Shown piece by piece: positions 45,651 through 57,645 of a stretch of DNA of 64,000 nt (the stretch's first letter is position 1; the number at the start of each line of letters is the position of its first letter). Where the stretch lies: NCBI RefSeq assembly GCF_964656455.1, contig NC_135715.1:76025414-76089413 (forward strand), in the 5' to 3' direction. The notes under the pieces are model-generated. The model ran no database searches. It had not been told where the DNA came from and saw only the letters and a list, made by a program, of their open reading frames with translations. The translations under genes were made by a program, and so were the position numbers. The DNA comes from Halichoerus grypus. Lineage: Eukaryota > Chordata > Mammalia > Carnivora > Phocidae.

Positions 45651-46304
45651 TTGTTTGGTAGACAGCAGTAATCTCTGAGAAGTTTGAGGTGGGAGAAGGT
45701 TAGCTACTGCCCACAATCTCCCTACTGGGTATAATGAAAGCATATCTTGGACAAAATTCTGTACACATACTAACATTTACTAAACCAATATTGGTTAGAA
45801 AGTGGATATAAAATTGTTTATACACCCAGTTCTCTAATCTAGGTGAAATTCCAGCTCTCTGTACATTTGGGTGCTCTGAGTAGCACTTCGCATGAAATGC
45901 ATGACAACATTCCATGGTTGATGTCAGGCAAACAGATATTTGCCTTGACCAATGGCTGAATTCCAAGTGAATTTTGTTTAAAGATTAAGCCACAAAGCAT
46001 CTCTCTGGGTTCAGTCTATAGGCTCTTTGAATTCTTATGTCTTTTAAGGGTGAGGAATATCTCTGAAATATGTTAGCCTATCCCCATTCTCTAAATATAT
46101 TTAATTCCATCAGTGAGAGTGCATTTTTCACAAACATTATGCTAATAAGTAATGCCTCATGTGCTGGCTAAACACCCCTAGATGTGGACTCATGATTATA
46201 AAAATTGTGCCACGTTGAAACTTGAATTTACTGGAACAAATATACTATCACTCTTTCTTGGCTGATGCACTTTAAATTACAGATAAAACAAATAATTGAT
46301 TCAA
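45651..46304. other. unassigned unique DNA
   Basis: Nothing recognised. The 88-codon frame at 45700-45966 (minus) is not interpretable. Confidence 0.3.
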
Positions 46305-46400
46305 TGCTTTAACAAATATTTATGGCATATTTTAGGTAATGGAGGTACAGCAGGAAGGAAACAGACCAAAGTCCCTGACCTGATAGAACTTACATTCCAG
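46305..46400 (+). repeat. L2-type LINE 3' fossil
   Basis: TTTAACAAATATTTATGGCA, GGAGGTACAGCAGGAAGG and AGTCCCTGACCTGATAGAAC in L2 3' order. Confidence 0.7.
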
Positions 46401-46639
46401 TAAGAGAAATGGCATAAAAGGGGGCAGGAGGAATAAAGATGAACTTAGATTGTGTGTTCAAAGCTTATAAATAACTTCTACTTCCATGTTGTAGTCATCA
46501 TCCCTGGACTTGCCCTTCTGCCATGGACAATTAGAAAAGTGGACAAAATAATGAAACAAGTGCTTAAACACATTGGAGCATAGAGTATACGGGATTGTGA
46601 TTCCTGAGGGAGGGGAAACAGTGTGAGGCCTACTGTCAT

Positions 46640-47636
46640 CCTGGCTTTAGACCTGGAAGAGTTTACAGCTGCGTTCAGGACTTAAAGGAAGACATGCACA
46701 TAATCAGAAGGAAAATTTAAGAGAGAGATATATATATCTTTATATATATATATTTATGTATCATATATAATATATATAACTATATATAATATATAATAAC
46801 ATAATCTTATAGATATTTAAGATATCAAATTTAGTATTATATATGCATACCTTGTAAGGTTGAAAAATATAATACCTGAAAAGAAAAATTCACTTGTGGG
46901 ATTAACAGCAGATTAAACATTGAAGAAGAGAAAAGTCAGTAAAACTGCAGACATAACATTACGAACTATCCAAATTGAAGGACAGAAAGAGAAAAAAGGA
47001 CTGAACAAAAATGAACAGTGCTTTAGTGGCATTTGGGAAAATATCCAATGATTCAATGTATCATTTGAATGAGGAGAGGGCAGAAAATATTTTTGAAGAA
47101 GTATAGGAGTTAATATTTTTAAAAGTTTGGTGAAAACTGTAAAGCAATAGATCCAAGAATCTCAATAAATTCCAAGCAGAAAAACACATGAAGCAAAACA
47201 CACCAAGGCACATTGTACTCAAATTACTAAAAACCAATGATGCAGAAAAAATCTTATATGCAGCCATTGGGGGGGAAAGACATTGCATTCACAAGAACAA
47301 AATTAAGAATGTCCCACTCTTCTCCTCAGGACCAGTGAAAGCCAGAAAACAATGGAAAGACATCTTTAAATTTCTGAAAGAGAAGTGAGAGCCTAGAAGT
47401 ACATGTCCAGTGAAAATACTCTTCAAAAATGAAGGCAAAATATTCACTTTCAGACAAACAGAATCTGGAAAGATTTTCTTCCCCTATTCAATAGGCCTGT
47501 ACTACAAGTAATGTTAAAAGAAATTCCTCAGATTGAAGTAAAATCATATGAGTAACTTGGATTTCAAAAGGAGAGAAAAGCACCAGAAATAGTAAATGTG
47601 TAGGTAAATGTAACAGACCAGTTCGAAAAAGTAATA
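46640..47636 (+). mobile_element. old L1 5' half, plus strand, with AT-rich tract
   Basis: AAACACACCAAGGCACATTG (47196), AAATTACTAAAAACCAATGA (47220), CCACTCTTCTCCTCAGGACC (47313), CCAGTGAAAATACTCTTC (47408) and ATTCAATAGGCCTGTACTAC (47487) follow the order of the L1M region before or at the start of ORF2. An (AT)-rich microsatellite lies at 46725-46800. The 5' boundary is uncertain. Confidence 0.65.
46725..46800. repeat. (TA)n-rich microsatellite
   Basis: Nearly pure A/T with TATATATA runs, including short inverted repeats. Confidence 0.9.
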
Positions 47637-47703
47637 ACTAATATAACACTGTATGTTAATTATACTGAAATTAAAAATAAATAAATAAGCTAACAAAAAA
47701 ATA
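47637..47703 (+). mobile_element. very short L1 3' tail insertion
   Basis: CTAATATAACACTGTATGTT (47639) to an AATAAATAAATAAG tail and A-run: only the last 40 or so bases of a carnivore L1 3' UTR. AGTAATAAC occurs on both sides (47630-47638 and about 47711-47719), consistent with a TSD. The host L1 text continues after it. Confidence 0.8.
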
Positions 47704-47999
47704 AAGAAGTAGTAATAACAATATGCTGTGGAGCTTGTAATAAATGTAGAAGCAAAATACATAAGAGCAGTAGCTCAAAGAATGAGATGGAGTGAAAAGA
47801 AGTATAGTAGAATGGTTAAGAAAAGAAGAGGCAAGTTACCAATGTTAGGAATGAGAGTGGATCATCACTACAGATCATACAGATATTAAAAGAATAATAA
47901 GAGGATATTATAAACAACTTTATGTCAATAAATTTAAAAGCAAATATTACCAATGTGATTCAAGAAGAAACAGAAAATATGGATAGGTTGATATTTCTT
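47704..47999 (+). mobile_element. old L1 ORF2 part, plus strand
   Basis: AATGGTTAAGAAAAGAAGAG, GAGAGTGGATCATCAC, GGATATTATAAACAACTTTA (47903) and AAGAAGAAACAGAAAATATG (47962) belong to the ORF2 front half. Heavily diverged. Confidence 0.6.
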
Positions 48000-48180
48000 A
48001 AATATTTTATTTTTTTTAGATTTGTAAAAATTTATTTATTTGAGAGAGAAGGAGAGGACAGAGGGAGAAGCAAACTCCCCGCTGAGCAGAGAGCCCGACA
48101 TGGGGCTTGATCCCAGGACCCTAAGATCATGACCTGAGCCGAAAGCAGACACTTAACCGACTGAACCACCCAGGTGCCCC
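48000..48180 (-). mobile_element. CAN-SINE, minus strand
   Basis: Plus strand: T-rich tail, a GAGAGAAGGAGAGGACAG tract, GCCCGACATGGGGCTTGATC and AACCACCCAGGTGCCCC. TSD not clear. Confidence 0.92.
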
Positions 48181-48450
48181 CAAATTCAGTGTTTTTTAAA
48201 AGATGATTATCTTGAAATTGATCTATAGATTTAACTTAAGCTCAACCAAAATCCCAACAGTCTTTTTTTATAGAAGTTGAAAAGCTGATTCTAAAATTAT
48301 ATAGAAATGCAATAACCTAGAATAGTCAAAACACTTTTAAACACAAGGAGATAAAGTTGGAGAACTTGCCTTCCTGATCGCAAGATTTACCAAAGAATAA
48401 TCATGACAGTGTGGAATTAATGTAAGGACAGGCAGAAATCAGTGGAGTAG
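48181..48450 (+). mobile_element. old L1 ORF2 continuation, plus strand
   Basis: CTCAACCAAAATCCCAACAG (48241), TATATAGAAATGCAATAACC (48298) and CAGTGTGGAATTAATGTAAG (48408) are C-terminal ORF2 landmarks. The element ends here without a 3' UTR. Confidence 0.75.
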
Positions 48451-48650
48451 GATATTGTATTACTCAAAGTTCTGCAGAGAAAGAGGACCAATAGGATATG
48501 TCCAGATATACATAAAAAGAGACTTATAGGAATTGGCTGACATGACCATGGAGGCCAAGAAGTTCCACATTCTGACATTTGCAAGCTGGAGAACCAGGAA
48601 TGCTGGAGAACCAGGAAAGTCGGTGGTGTGATTCAGCCTGAGATTATTTT
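48451..48650. repeat. old interspersed repeat, family not named
   Basis: ACTCAAAGTTCTGCAGAGAA, CCAATAGGATATGTCCAG and GGAATTGGCTGACATGACCA recall a common old mammalian LTR-type repeat, but I will not assign a family. TGCTGGAGAACCAGGAA is partly duplicated at about 48585-48618. Confidence 0.45.
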
Positions 48651-51420
48651 ACTTTAGAAATGATAAGATACCATATTTTATAAAAATCACTAGAAAGATC
48701 TTTTTGCAAAAAATAAAAGCAAAAAGATTGGTTGTCTTCCCACATGGATCTATGTAAATCAGATCAATTCATTTAACATCTCTGCTCTTACTGTACCATA
48801 AATTGAAGGCCTTATATTTGTTCTTGTTTGCCTCTTTCAGCTCTGCGATTCTAGAATTATCGTATCAGACTCTATTCCATCTTGTTTTATGTAGGTTCAC
48901 ATGTGACTAGACATATGGGGGTGTGTATATGTGTGTATATAAAGGGAATCAAATTAAATAATCATGAGGCCCCTCTGGCTCCTAATCTTACTCTGAGATT
49001 AAAACCTTTGACTTCAAATTAAGCATATTCCAACGAAGTTCTTTAGACATTTTCTTTATTCTCTCCCTTCTTTGGGGTAAAGCTGAATCTGTTACCACAT
49101 TTCCTAGTGTTTAAAACACAACTGTTGTGATCTGCACCATCAATGCAATAATATTTTTAAGGAAAAAAGGAACTTTTACATATCAAATGCTTACATTTGA
49201 TTGTAAGATGTATCATGATTTCAGAAACATTAAATTATGGAAAAATAATCTCAACTAGAAAAATGTGGTAATTATTTTCCCTACTCAAATAAATTTCTAT
49301 TTGGTAGAGATGAAATAATGGCACCAGTGGGGCTAAAGAGGTTATTGACAATGAGCGAGTATCTGACAGTTAAGACAATTCCAATTACAAATACTACAAT
49401 ACCAACCAAAAATACCCAACCAACAACCTCATTACCCTCCTTCACAATAAGAAATACAGAAATCAGGAAGTTCTGTGGTTAATTTAGCAGCTCAGTGGTA
49501 TTCTTGGGCATTCAAAGTCTCTCCATCTTACTTCTGTGGTTTGATTTGTTGGCTTGACCCTTCATCATCAAAGGAGGATCCCCAGTTCTATGTAACACAT
49601 ATAGACCAGACAATATCTAACCAAGGAGGGGGCTTTCTACCCATGTGGGTCTTCATAGTCAGCAAATAAACCCATTCCAATAAACTCCCTAAGAAAATTC
49701 TTTCATATCACTGACCAGAATTGAGTAACCTCCCAACATCCCTACCTTTAAACCATCACTGGCAAAGGTGAAAGGGATTCCCATGATGTCTTACAGCAGT
49801 CATGGTTAACTGTCTGGACCTGGGGAGGAGCCTACGTTTCCTGAGCACTCTGTGAGATACCTGAACAAGTAGGGTTCTTTGCAAGGAGGGTGATGGAATG
49901 ACTATCGGGTGAGTAGCAATATCTGCATGATAATCTAGACAATTGCAGAGTTTGTTTAAAGAGATAAGCCAAAGGATATGATAGAAAAGCATTCTGCAGA
50001 TAACCACAAATAAAGTTTTACTTGAATTGATGAGTTCTAGTTAGTTGGCTTAATACTTATAGGTGGGTATCAGTACCACTAGGCCTCACAATGTATGCGT
50101 ATCTTGAAGTAGAGCCTTTAAAAGCCAATGTGTCCAATTGATTTGCTAAATCTTTCATAGTAAATGAAACACTGCTACTTTCTGTCGCCACCATGTCTGT
50201 TTGCTAAGTTTCTTCAGGTAGAAATTTTCCTTAGCATGTACCTTATGACCCCAATTTTGTCCATTGTATCTTCTAAGAAATCCATTTCTTTTTCCAAAAG
50301 ATTATTTCTCTCCCTTTCTTCTTCTCCCTTTCTGTCAATTTCTCAAAGAATTCAGCACATCCTATATACAAGACTCTGCAGGGAATAAACATAGTAAAAC
50401 ATGACCTTAAGACAATTATAGTCATGTTGGCTGACATATGAGGTTTAAATAGAAGAAGTAAAGCTAGCAGTGTAGGCTGGATTTAAAATACAAGGATATA
50501 TAATCAAGGATGTGTGCTATCAACGTGATCTGTGGCTGTTGATATTGACCTAGGTCACGGGGCCGAGGTGGTGTTTGTCAGGTTTTTCCATGGGAAAGGC
50601 ATTCTCTATCCTTCCTCTCTCTATTCTGTACTCTTTGGAAGGAAGTTTGCTGTTCTCTTTTCTATCAGTTAAATTGATTTGTGAACCTAGTGAGGATAGG
50701 AATCCCACTGGTATCCGACCCCCTCATACCAGGCTTTCTCATCAGAAGTCCTTCACTAAGTGATGACATTGCCTCTTTGCTTTTTACATGGTGTCTAAGT
50801 CCCAAATGAGCCTTTCCAGCTCTGCTGTATGAGCAAGGTTAGCACTTTGAGAAGTGCCAAAAGGACCCACATCCCCAAAAATAATTCGTCTCAGTGCCAT
50901 CGGCTCATCATTTTTCCTCCTTATTTGTCCTAAACATGTCCTTTAGGATGACACCTTGGGCAGGGTTATATAGAATAGAGAATGAATGGCGACCCACCCC
51001 CCCCTGCCCCAGCCCGGCGTTGTGCAGTGGGATAAACAACAGAGCAGCAGATCTGTTTCCTAGAGGAAACTGAAAATGTATTTGCACTTTCCGGCATTGG
51101 GGTACATTCTCCTTCTCACACAATCAGAGGTACTGGAGAAAGCAATGAGAACTCATCCCACAGCGACAAGACCCGTACAGGATTCACAGAGGAAAGATGA
51201 AGGCTTCAGGAGGCCAGCATGGAGGGATAGGAAAGCCCAGAAACCAGGAAGGGAGAGGGATATGGAAGGAGTGAATCACTTCCTGCTTGACTAAAAGCCA
51301 GGAGTATATGAAAGCCAGGGTGTTTCAAAAATAGGTGTTTTCAAAGATGTTTTAAAATAAATAAGGAGGTAGTAAAATACTTTTGAAAAACTTACAAAGA
51401 TTTGCTGATAACAATAGTTA
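48651..51420. other. unassigned unique DNA
   Basis: About 2.8 kb without a confident repeat or gene. Open frames do not exceed 83 codons. Short C-rich run at 50995-51010. The local sequence around 49460-49750 has the look of a decayed transposon but no ends are visible. Confidence 0.35.
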
Positions 51421-51840
51421 ACATATATTGAATGCGTATTATGTTCCAGCCACTGTTTTACATTTTATGTAGTTTAACTTGGTTTCTCAAACTTCTGCAT
51501 GCATCAGAACTACCTGGATGCCTTCTGAGTTAGCAGGTCTGGGTAGGGCCAGAAAATTTGCACTTCTAATAAGCCCTCAGATAATGCTGTTGCTGCTGGT
51601 TTGTGGGTCACACTTTGGAAGTCACTGGTTTAACCTATTTAATTCTGACAAATACCTATGAGGGAGATATGGTTATTATTCCCATTGTACACACAACGGA
51701 ACTGAGACATGGAGAAAATGAATAACATGTCTACACCTCCGCCATCCTCCAAAGGGAGCGGTAAGGCTGGATTTGGACCCAGGCAATCTAACTTTGGTTC
51801 AGGATTTTAAATGCTATGTCACACAGTGTCCAAATAATTA
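51421..51840 (-). repeat. MIR/L2-type fossil split by a DNA transposon
   Basis: ATTGAATGCGTATTATGTTC (51428) before, and TTATTCCCATTGTACACACA (51675) plus a GACCCAGGCAATCTAAC block after, the insertion at 51479-51631. The order fits a minus-strand MIR core. Confidence 0.65.
51479..51631 (+). mobile_element. MER5A-like hAT-Charlie MITE
   Basis: TTGGTTTCTCAAACTTCTGC at the start and CACACTTTGGAAGTCACTG at the end are degraded terminal inverted repeats. GCATCAGAACTACCTGGATG and AATTTGCACTTCTAATAAG are internal MER5 landmarks. GTTTAACT before and GTTTAACC after suggest the 8-bp TSD usual for hAT elements. Non-autonomous, no coding capacity. Confidence 0.82.
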
Positions 51841-52688
51841 GTTCCACCAGAGAACTCTTATCCACCTAAGACAGCATCCTGGCCAACTTACTGCTATCTA
51901 ATTTAGTTTGAAAGATATTAGCCCCAAAAGGCCACAACTATTTGAGAGTTAGTGAAATAAGCTACATATATTGGCAAAATCTTGGTTTTAAAAATATCTT
52001 TCACTCTGATAATTGTCTTTCAAAGCCCGTAAGATAGATACTAAAAAAAAAAAAAAGATAGAAATTAATATAATGGGTGGGTAAGCCTTATAAAACCTTC
52101 AAATCTTCCTGGAATTTCAGGGTTTAACCTTGAATGTGGATTACTGTTTGCACTGAATTGAAAAGCTTTTAAAAATCTATTTACAATTTTCTCTTCTGCC
52201 TTCCTGTAGACTGAGCAGGTCAAAACGTGTTAAACTCAACAGAAAATGTTTTCACATTAAATTTAGTTATTATGGAGCCTACAATTTAAGGCACAGTGGG
52301 CAGATAGAACACATCTCAGATCTAATGATGACTGGGGTTATTAACCTGAATGACATATATTATGCCCTAAGTGTCTTCTGACACCTTACAGCAGAGTAAA
52401 GATAACATTAATACACAGTTAAATCAGTTCAGAAAATGAAGAGGAGAAAAAAAAAAAATCCAGATCAAAATGTCTAGTTAGATAGGTCTTCAGAAAACCT
52501 TCTACAAGTCTGGTTTCCTCCAAATCTTGTCAAAAGGGGAGAGCAACATGTGAAGGGATTGATGTATGTACACGTAGCCATGAAGTAAAGATGTTTCTGT
52601 TAGTTTATAATGATTTTATAGCATCAGCAACTGGGGACAAAAGAATGTGAATAATCATCAGCACATCCCCAACCATTTTCTCTAGATC
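51841..52688. other. unassigned DNA
   Basis: No feature recognised. A short A-run near 52043. Confidence 0.3.
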
Positions 52689-52705
52689 AAAAGATTGGGA
52701 AAACT

Positions 52706-53245
52706 CTGACTTAACTTCAAATAGCATTTTACCCTATTAGATCGCAAGATGTCATCCTTTTTATGGCTGAGTAATATTCCATTATATATACAGATACTAG
52801 ATCTTCTTTATCCATTCATCTATGATTGCTTCCATATCTTCCATATCTAATGAAATAAGTCAGACAGAGAAAGACAATACCATATGATTTCACTCATGTG
52901 AAATTTAAGAAATAAAACAAACAAGCAAGCAAAGAAAAAAGAGACAAACAAAAAAGACAGACTCTTAAACACAGAGAACAAACTGGTAGTTACCAGAGGA
53001 GATGTGGGGGGAGGGGGGATGGGTGAAATACTTCCAGTTACAAAATAAATAAGTCATGGAGACTAAAAGTACAGCATAGGGAATATAATCAGTAAGATGA
53101 TAATAACACTGTTTGGTGACAGATGGTGACTACACTTACTGTGATGAGCACTGAGTAATGTATAGAATTGTCGAATCCATATGTTGTATACATGAAACTA
53201 ACATAACACTGTATGTTAATTATACTTCAAAAAAAAAAAAAAAAA
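52706..53245 (+). mobile_element. carnivore L1 with inverted 5' part (twin priming)
   Basis: The first part, about 52706-52845, is L1 in minus orientation (GGCTGAGTAATATTCCATTA at 52765; TTTATCCATTCATCTATG at 52807). The second part, from about 52846, is plus orientation (GAAATAAGTCAGACAGAGAA, GAACAAACTGGTAGTTACCA, TAACACTGTATGTTAATTAT) and ends in an A-run. A perfect 17-bp TSD, AAAAGATTGGGAAAACT, lies at 52689-52705 and 53246-53262. This is the classic structure of an L1 twin-primed insertion. Confidence 0.93.
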
Positions 53246-53325
53246 AAAAGATTGGGAAAACTTCCCTAATCGTGTGGTTCAGTCTAGTAAGTGGTGCTCC
53301 AGAGACTATTGCTTCAACCTAATTT

Positions 53326-53548
53326 GAGTCTCCTTAGGTGTCAGTCTCACACTACTGACATTCTTCGTTTGGGGGTGGGGCTGTCCCCAGCACTGTAGGG
53401 TGTTCAGCCATATCCCTGGCCTCTACCCACGACACGAGAGTAGCAGCTACTCCCAAGTTCCAGCTGAGGTGGTGAAAAATATCTCCAAACATCGTAAATG
53501 CGTTTTGGGGGCAAAAGCACCCTCATTTGTGAGAACCACTGATTTTAG
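53326..53548 (-). mobile_element. MER20-like hAT-Charlie MITE
   Basis: GGGGCTGTCCCCAGCACTGT, AGGGTGTTCAGCCATATCCC, GGCCTCTACCCACGACACG, AAATATCTCCAAACATCG and TGTGAGAACCACTG are MER20 landmarks in order. The element appears full-length but diverged. Strand is set against the usual consensus and is uncertain. Confidence 0.75.
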
Positions 53549-54254
53549 ACCCTCTCATCCTCTTCTATCTTAAAGCATCATCACTAAGGGCATGCCATGC
53601 TTTACAGACCTTGCCAATAATTATTAAGTAATCCCTTCGAAGTTTTTTTTTTTTTCCTCTGGATGAAACAACTTCAAATCATAAGTGGTACCTTCACCTC
53701 CCTGCTGGCCCTAATCTTCAGTGTTGGAAGGATTGTTAGAGATCTTGCTCTTTAACTTCCTGATATACCAGATTAAGCTCATGAAATAATATATCTGATC
53801 CAGTTCCATAAAAGAATGAGTATAAAATAATGGTTCAAAAGCTGTTTGTCAAGGGAAACAAGGAGTTATGGAAGGAAGATTGTTGTTATGGAGGACCACC
53901 AAGAAAAGCAACTTGTAATTAAGTAGCTGCATAGACATGCTCTAGCAGGAGCTCAAGAAATGTTCATTGAAGCCATGAGCACCGGAGTTTATGGTAACCC
54001 AGTCACTCCACTTGCTACTTTTTGTTTTCCTGAGTGCACACAGGGGCAGTTTGCCTTTCAGGAAGCAGCTTAGTAAAGAATCACATCAGCAATCTTGTAG
54101 AGTCATTGAACTGCGGCAAAGACATTACGGAAAAAAGACGGTGATGAGAGATATCAGGGACACACCAGAGTTTCAAAATGATGCCCACAGTTTACTAGAG
54201 ATTTCTGTTCAGCATAGGAATGCAAATCAGTAAAAAGAGGGAAAATATCCTGAA
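53549..54254. other. unassigned DNA
   Basis: Nothing recognised. The 80-codon frame at 53991-54233 is not interpretable. Confidence 0.3.
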
Positions 54255-54640
54255 TGTGTGGAGGGGGTGAGGGGACTTTCTGGGGTCTTTTTTTTTTTTT
54301 TTTAAGATTTTATTTGACAGAGAGACAGCAAGAGAGGGAACACAAGCAGGGAGAGTGGGAGAGGAAGAAGCAGGCTTCCCACAGAGCAGGGAGCCCGATG
54401 CGGGGCTCGATCCTGGGATCCCGGGACCATGACCTGAGCCGAAGGCAAACATTTAACGACTGAGCCACCCAGGCGCCCCTCTGGGGTCTTTTTTAAAAGG
54501 GCCCTAATCTCATTCATGAGTGCTCTACCTTTATGACCTAATCACTTCCAAATTCCCCACCTCCTAATACCATCACTTTGGGGGTTGGATTTCAACCTAT
54601 GAATTTTGGGGGGGGACACAAACATTTAATCTATAGCAAG
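54255..54640 (-). mobile_element. MLT1-type LTR fragment split by a SINE, minus strand
   Basis: GTGGAGGGGGTGAGGGGACT before the SINE, and GGGCCCTAATCTCATTCATG, TACCTTTATGACCTAATCAC, CACCTCCTAATACCATCACT and CACAAACATTTAATCTATAG after it, are the last part of a MaLR-type LTR in reverse orientation. The beginning is missing. Confidence 0.75.
54294..54479 (-). mobile_element. CAN-SINE, minus strand
   Basis: T-run, AAGATTTTATTTGACAGAG, GA-tract and head ending CCACCCAGGCGCCCC. A perfect 15-bp TSD (TCTGGGGTCTTTTTT) at 54279-54293 and 54480-54494 proves insertion into the LTR. Confidence 0.95.
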
Positions 54641-55839
54641 CATTTTAGGTGGGAAAGTGGCAAAATGAGAAATGTGTCCAGTTCCCGAGGCCAGTCACTG
54701 TTCAGGAGCAAACTTCACCAGGTTTCCACATGCTTCTCACCCAACGTCCCTTCCCAGAGCCTCGTCAGTCACTGTGAAGGCATTCCTTTGCTTCGAAACA
54801 GATGAATTGGTGTGTGTGAAGGTGGAAAATGGTGTCCTAAGGGCAAAAGAGTTTTGCTGTGAGGAAACACATCACGTCAATTTTCTCTTAAGCCTGCAAG
54901 AATATTTCTTTGTATGTGGAAAGCCAAAACAGTGTGTTGTTGCCTGAGGATCTCACCCAGCTGTTGTCCTGGGGTAGAATTGTCCCAAAGGAGATAGATG
55001 TCTCCAGGGCCACCCAAAAGCCAGCTCTTTGCCACCAGCAGCACTAGCCGGAGGAGAGGCGCTTTGAATGTACAAGCCTTGAGTCTGAATGAACTTACGT
55101 CTGCGTTCTATCCAATGCATTTATGCTCTATTTAGTATATATTTAAATTGACTCCACTATATTCCTAGATATTCCTTGCATGTGTGTGGTATTTTAATCC
55201 CGTTATTCTCTTTTGGCAGAAAGGTCCTACCGATTGCCTGTGACAGGTAGTTTTGAAAATCCCAAGGATTTCAAGAATGGGCATAGCAGTCAAATAATCA
55301 CAGAGTGCCTTTAAACAAAATGATGACAAAATAAACATATCCATACATCAAAGCAGTGGGAAAGATTAAGCGAACCAACTGTACATTTAGGGAGAACTTC
55401 AGGAACCCTAAATTGTACTTAACTTTCATGAAAATGAGAATTATTGCTATCCATTAAAGTAAGGTCCTGAGCAAGAGGCTTCTTACTGTTTTGGCAACAT
55501 TATTTGGTTTCAACCTACAGCTACTAAATTACCCTTTGCTTCTTTTGAGTGAGACAGAACTGCTCTGTATCATCTTAGACAATTCTGAAGTAACTTTCCA
55601 GAAATGCTCAGTGAAATAAGATATGTTTACTAGAGCTTTCCAATAAGATGCTTCATAACTTTTAAATAGCACTGTCTTTGAAATGAAACAATTATGAATG
55701 TTTCCAATGAGATGAAGAATGTGGTTGTAAATAGCTCATTGGCTGTGTTTCTGTGACGTCTGTCTCTTTTGTGATTTAGAGATAATGGACTAAAAGAAGA
55801 GAAAAAAAAAAATCTCAGTTTAAAAATTGTTTCCACTTT
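54641..55839. other. unassigned DNA
   Basis: About 1.2 kb without repeat or gene recognised. Two overlapping frames (75 and 91 codons) at 54578-54947 have no interpretable features. Confidence 0.35.
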
Positions 55840-56027
55840 GGGGTGGCTGGGTGGCACAGTCCCTTAAAGCGTCCAACTCTTGGTTTCGGCTCAGGTCTGA
55901 TCTCGGTCATGAGATGGAGCCCTGTGTCAGACTCCGCATTCAATGTGGAGTTGGCTTGAGTTTCTCTCTCTCCCTCTCCCTCCGCCCCTCCCCCCATTCT
56001 CTCTCTCTTTCTCTCAAATAAATAAAT
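55840..56027 (+). mobile_element. CAN-SINE, plus strand
   Basis: GGGGTGGCTGGGTGGCACAG head, CT-tract and AATAAATAAA tail. TTTCCACTT before and TTTTCACTT after suggest a short TSD with one change. Confidence 0.9.
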
Positions 56028-56062
56028 TTTTTTTTCACTTGTGGTGGAAGCTCTCCATTAAA

Positions 56063-56090
56063 AACACACACATACACACACACACATTTA
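56063..56090. repeat. (CA)n microsatellite, short
   Basis: Imperfect CA run with one TA interruption. Confidence 0.9.
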
Positions 56091-56119
56091 TTAAGTATTC
56101 AATTTCATGTTGCACTATG

Positions 56120-56275
56120 ATAAACACAGGAAACCTCCTGGATCAGGTCTTAGCCTTGTTATCATTATTTCCATTTTATAGATTTGGTAAGCAAATTCTA
56201 GAAGAGACAAGCAAGTTGCCCTGGTTACTCAGTCCTCACTAGAGAGTTAACACCCAGGTGTCCTGACAAGTGAAG
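56120..56275 (-). repeat. MIR SINE, minus strand
   Basis: TTATCATTATTTCCATTTTA at 56158 and AAGCAAGTTGCC... CACCCAGGTGTCC order fits the reverse MIR core. Confidence 0.7.
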
Positions 56276-56981
56276 GCCCTCTGAAAGGCAAGACTAACCT
56301 CACTGAATGGATTCAGCTGCCGCTTCCACTGTGAGGCTTTGCTAAGTGATGGCAGTGACCCAGCGGATACATTGTATCCTCAGTCTCCTGGGGCTCTCAT
56401 CTTGGCTTCCCAGCCGGCAACAGCCAAAACAAAATCACTCAGGGTTTAAAGAATCTGCCTGGACCACGTGGAACTTCAAAAGACACCAAGATAGCAACCA
56501 CATTAATGGATGCTAATGGGTATGACCTTAACTGATTAAATCATCTCAGCTCTCTGGCCCCTGCAAGTATTGTAGTAAGGCTTTTAGACATATAATAACT
56601 TCTATTTTCCCTCTGTGCCAAGCTTTCTATAAATAGGGAAATGGAGCCACCTGAGCGGTTCTGAGCAAGTGACTCCCGTTGTGTGCCTTCGAGGCAGGCT
56701 TTCCCACCATGGCTGGTCTTCTTGGCTTAGGAAGTCTAGAGACCTGCAAGGGAGTGTGGCTTTCCATGTGTTGTGCCTCCATTTCCTCAACACTCAGCTC
56801 ACTGCTTAGCCCCACGTATGGGATTTGTGTCCTGTCTTGTCTCGATGATCACTAACCACTGACCATCACTTCCAACATCTGTCCTCTCCACCCTCTCACT
56901 CTTGCCTGGACGTCCTACACTGGCTGCCTCCAGGTGAGGTAGGATCTGTTTGATCCACATAGTGTTGGCCATCATATTTTT
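56276..56981. other. unassigned unique DNA
   Basis: About 0.7 kb, slightly GC-richer. Frames of 62 and 63 codons on the minus strand (56602-56815) are not recognised. Confidence 0.3.
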
Positions 56982-57645
56982 TAAATCTTTTTCAAAAATT
57001 TTTATTTAAATTAAATTTAGTTAATATATACTGTATTATTAGTTTCAGGGGTAGAATGTAGTGATTCATCAGTTGCATATAAAACCCAGTGCTCATCACA
57101 TCACTTGCCCTCCTTAATGCCCATCACCCGGTTACCCCATCCTCCTACCCCCTTCCCTTCCAGCAGCCCTCAGTTTGTTTCCTAGAGTTAAGAGTCTCTT
57201 ATGGTTTGCCTCCCTCTCTGTTTTTACCTTATTTTGTTTTTCCTTCCCTTCCCCTATGTTCATCTGTTTTGTTTCTTAAATTCTACATATGAGTGAAATC
57301 TGATGGTATTTGTCTTTCTCTGACTGACTTATTTAACTGAGCATAATACCCTCCAGTTCCATCCACATTGCTGCAAATGGCAAGATTTCATTCTTTTCGA
57401 TGGCTGAGTAATATTCCATTGTATATATATACACACCACATCTTCTTTATCCATTCATCTGTCGATGGACATCTTGACTTTTCTCACAGTTTGGTTATTG
57501 TGGACATTGGTGCTATTAACACTGGGGTGCATGTGCCCCTTTGAATCACTATTTTTGTATCCTTTGGATAAATACCTAGTAGTGCAATTGCTGGGTCATA
57601 GGGTAGTTCTATTTTTAATTTTTTGAGGACACTCCATACTGTTTT

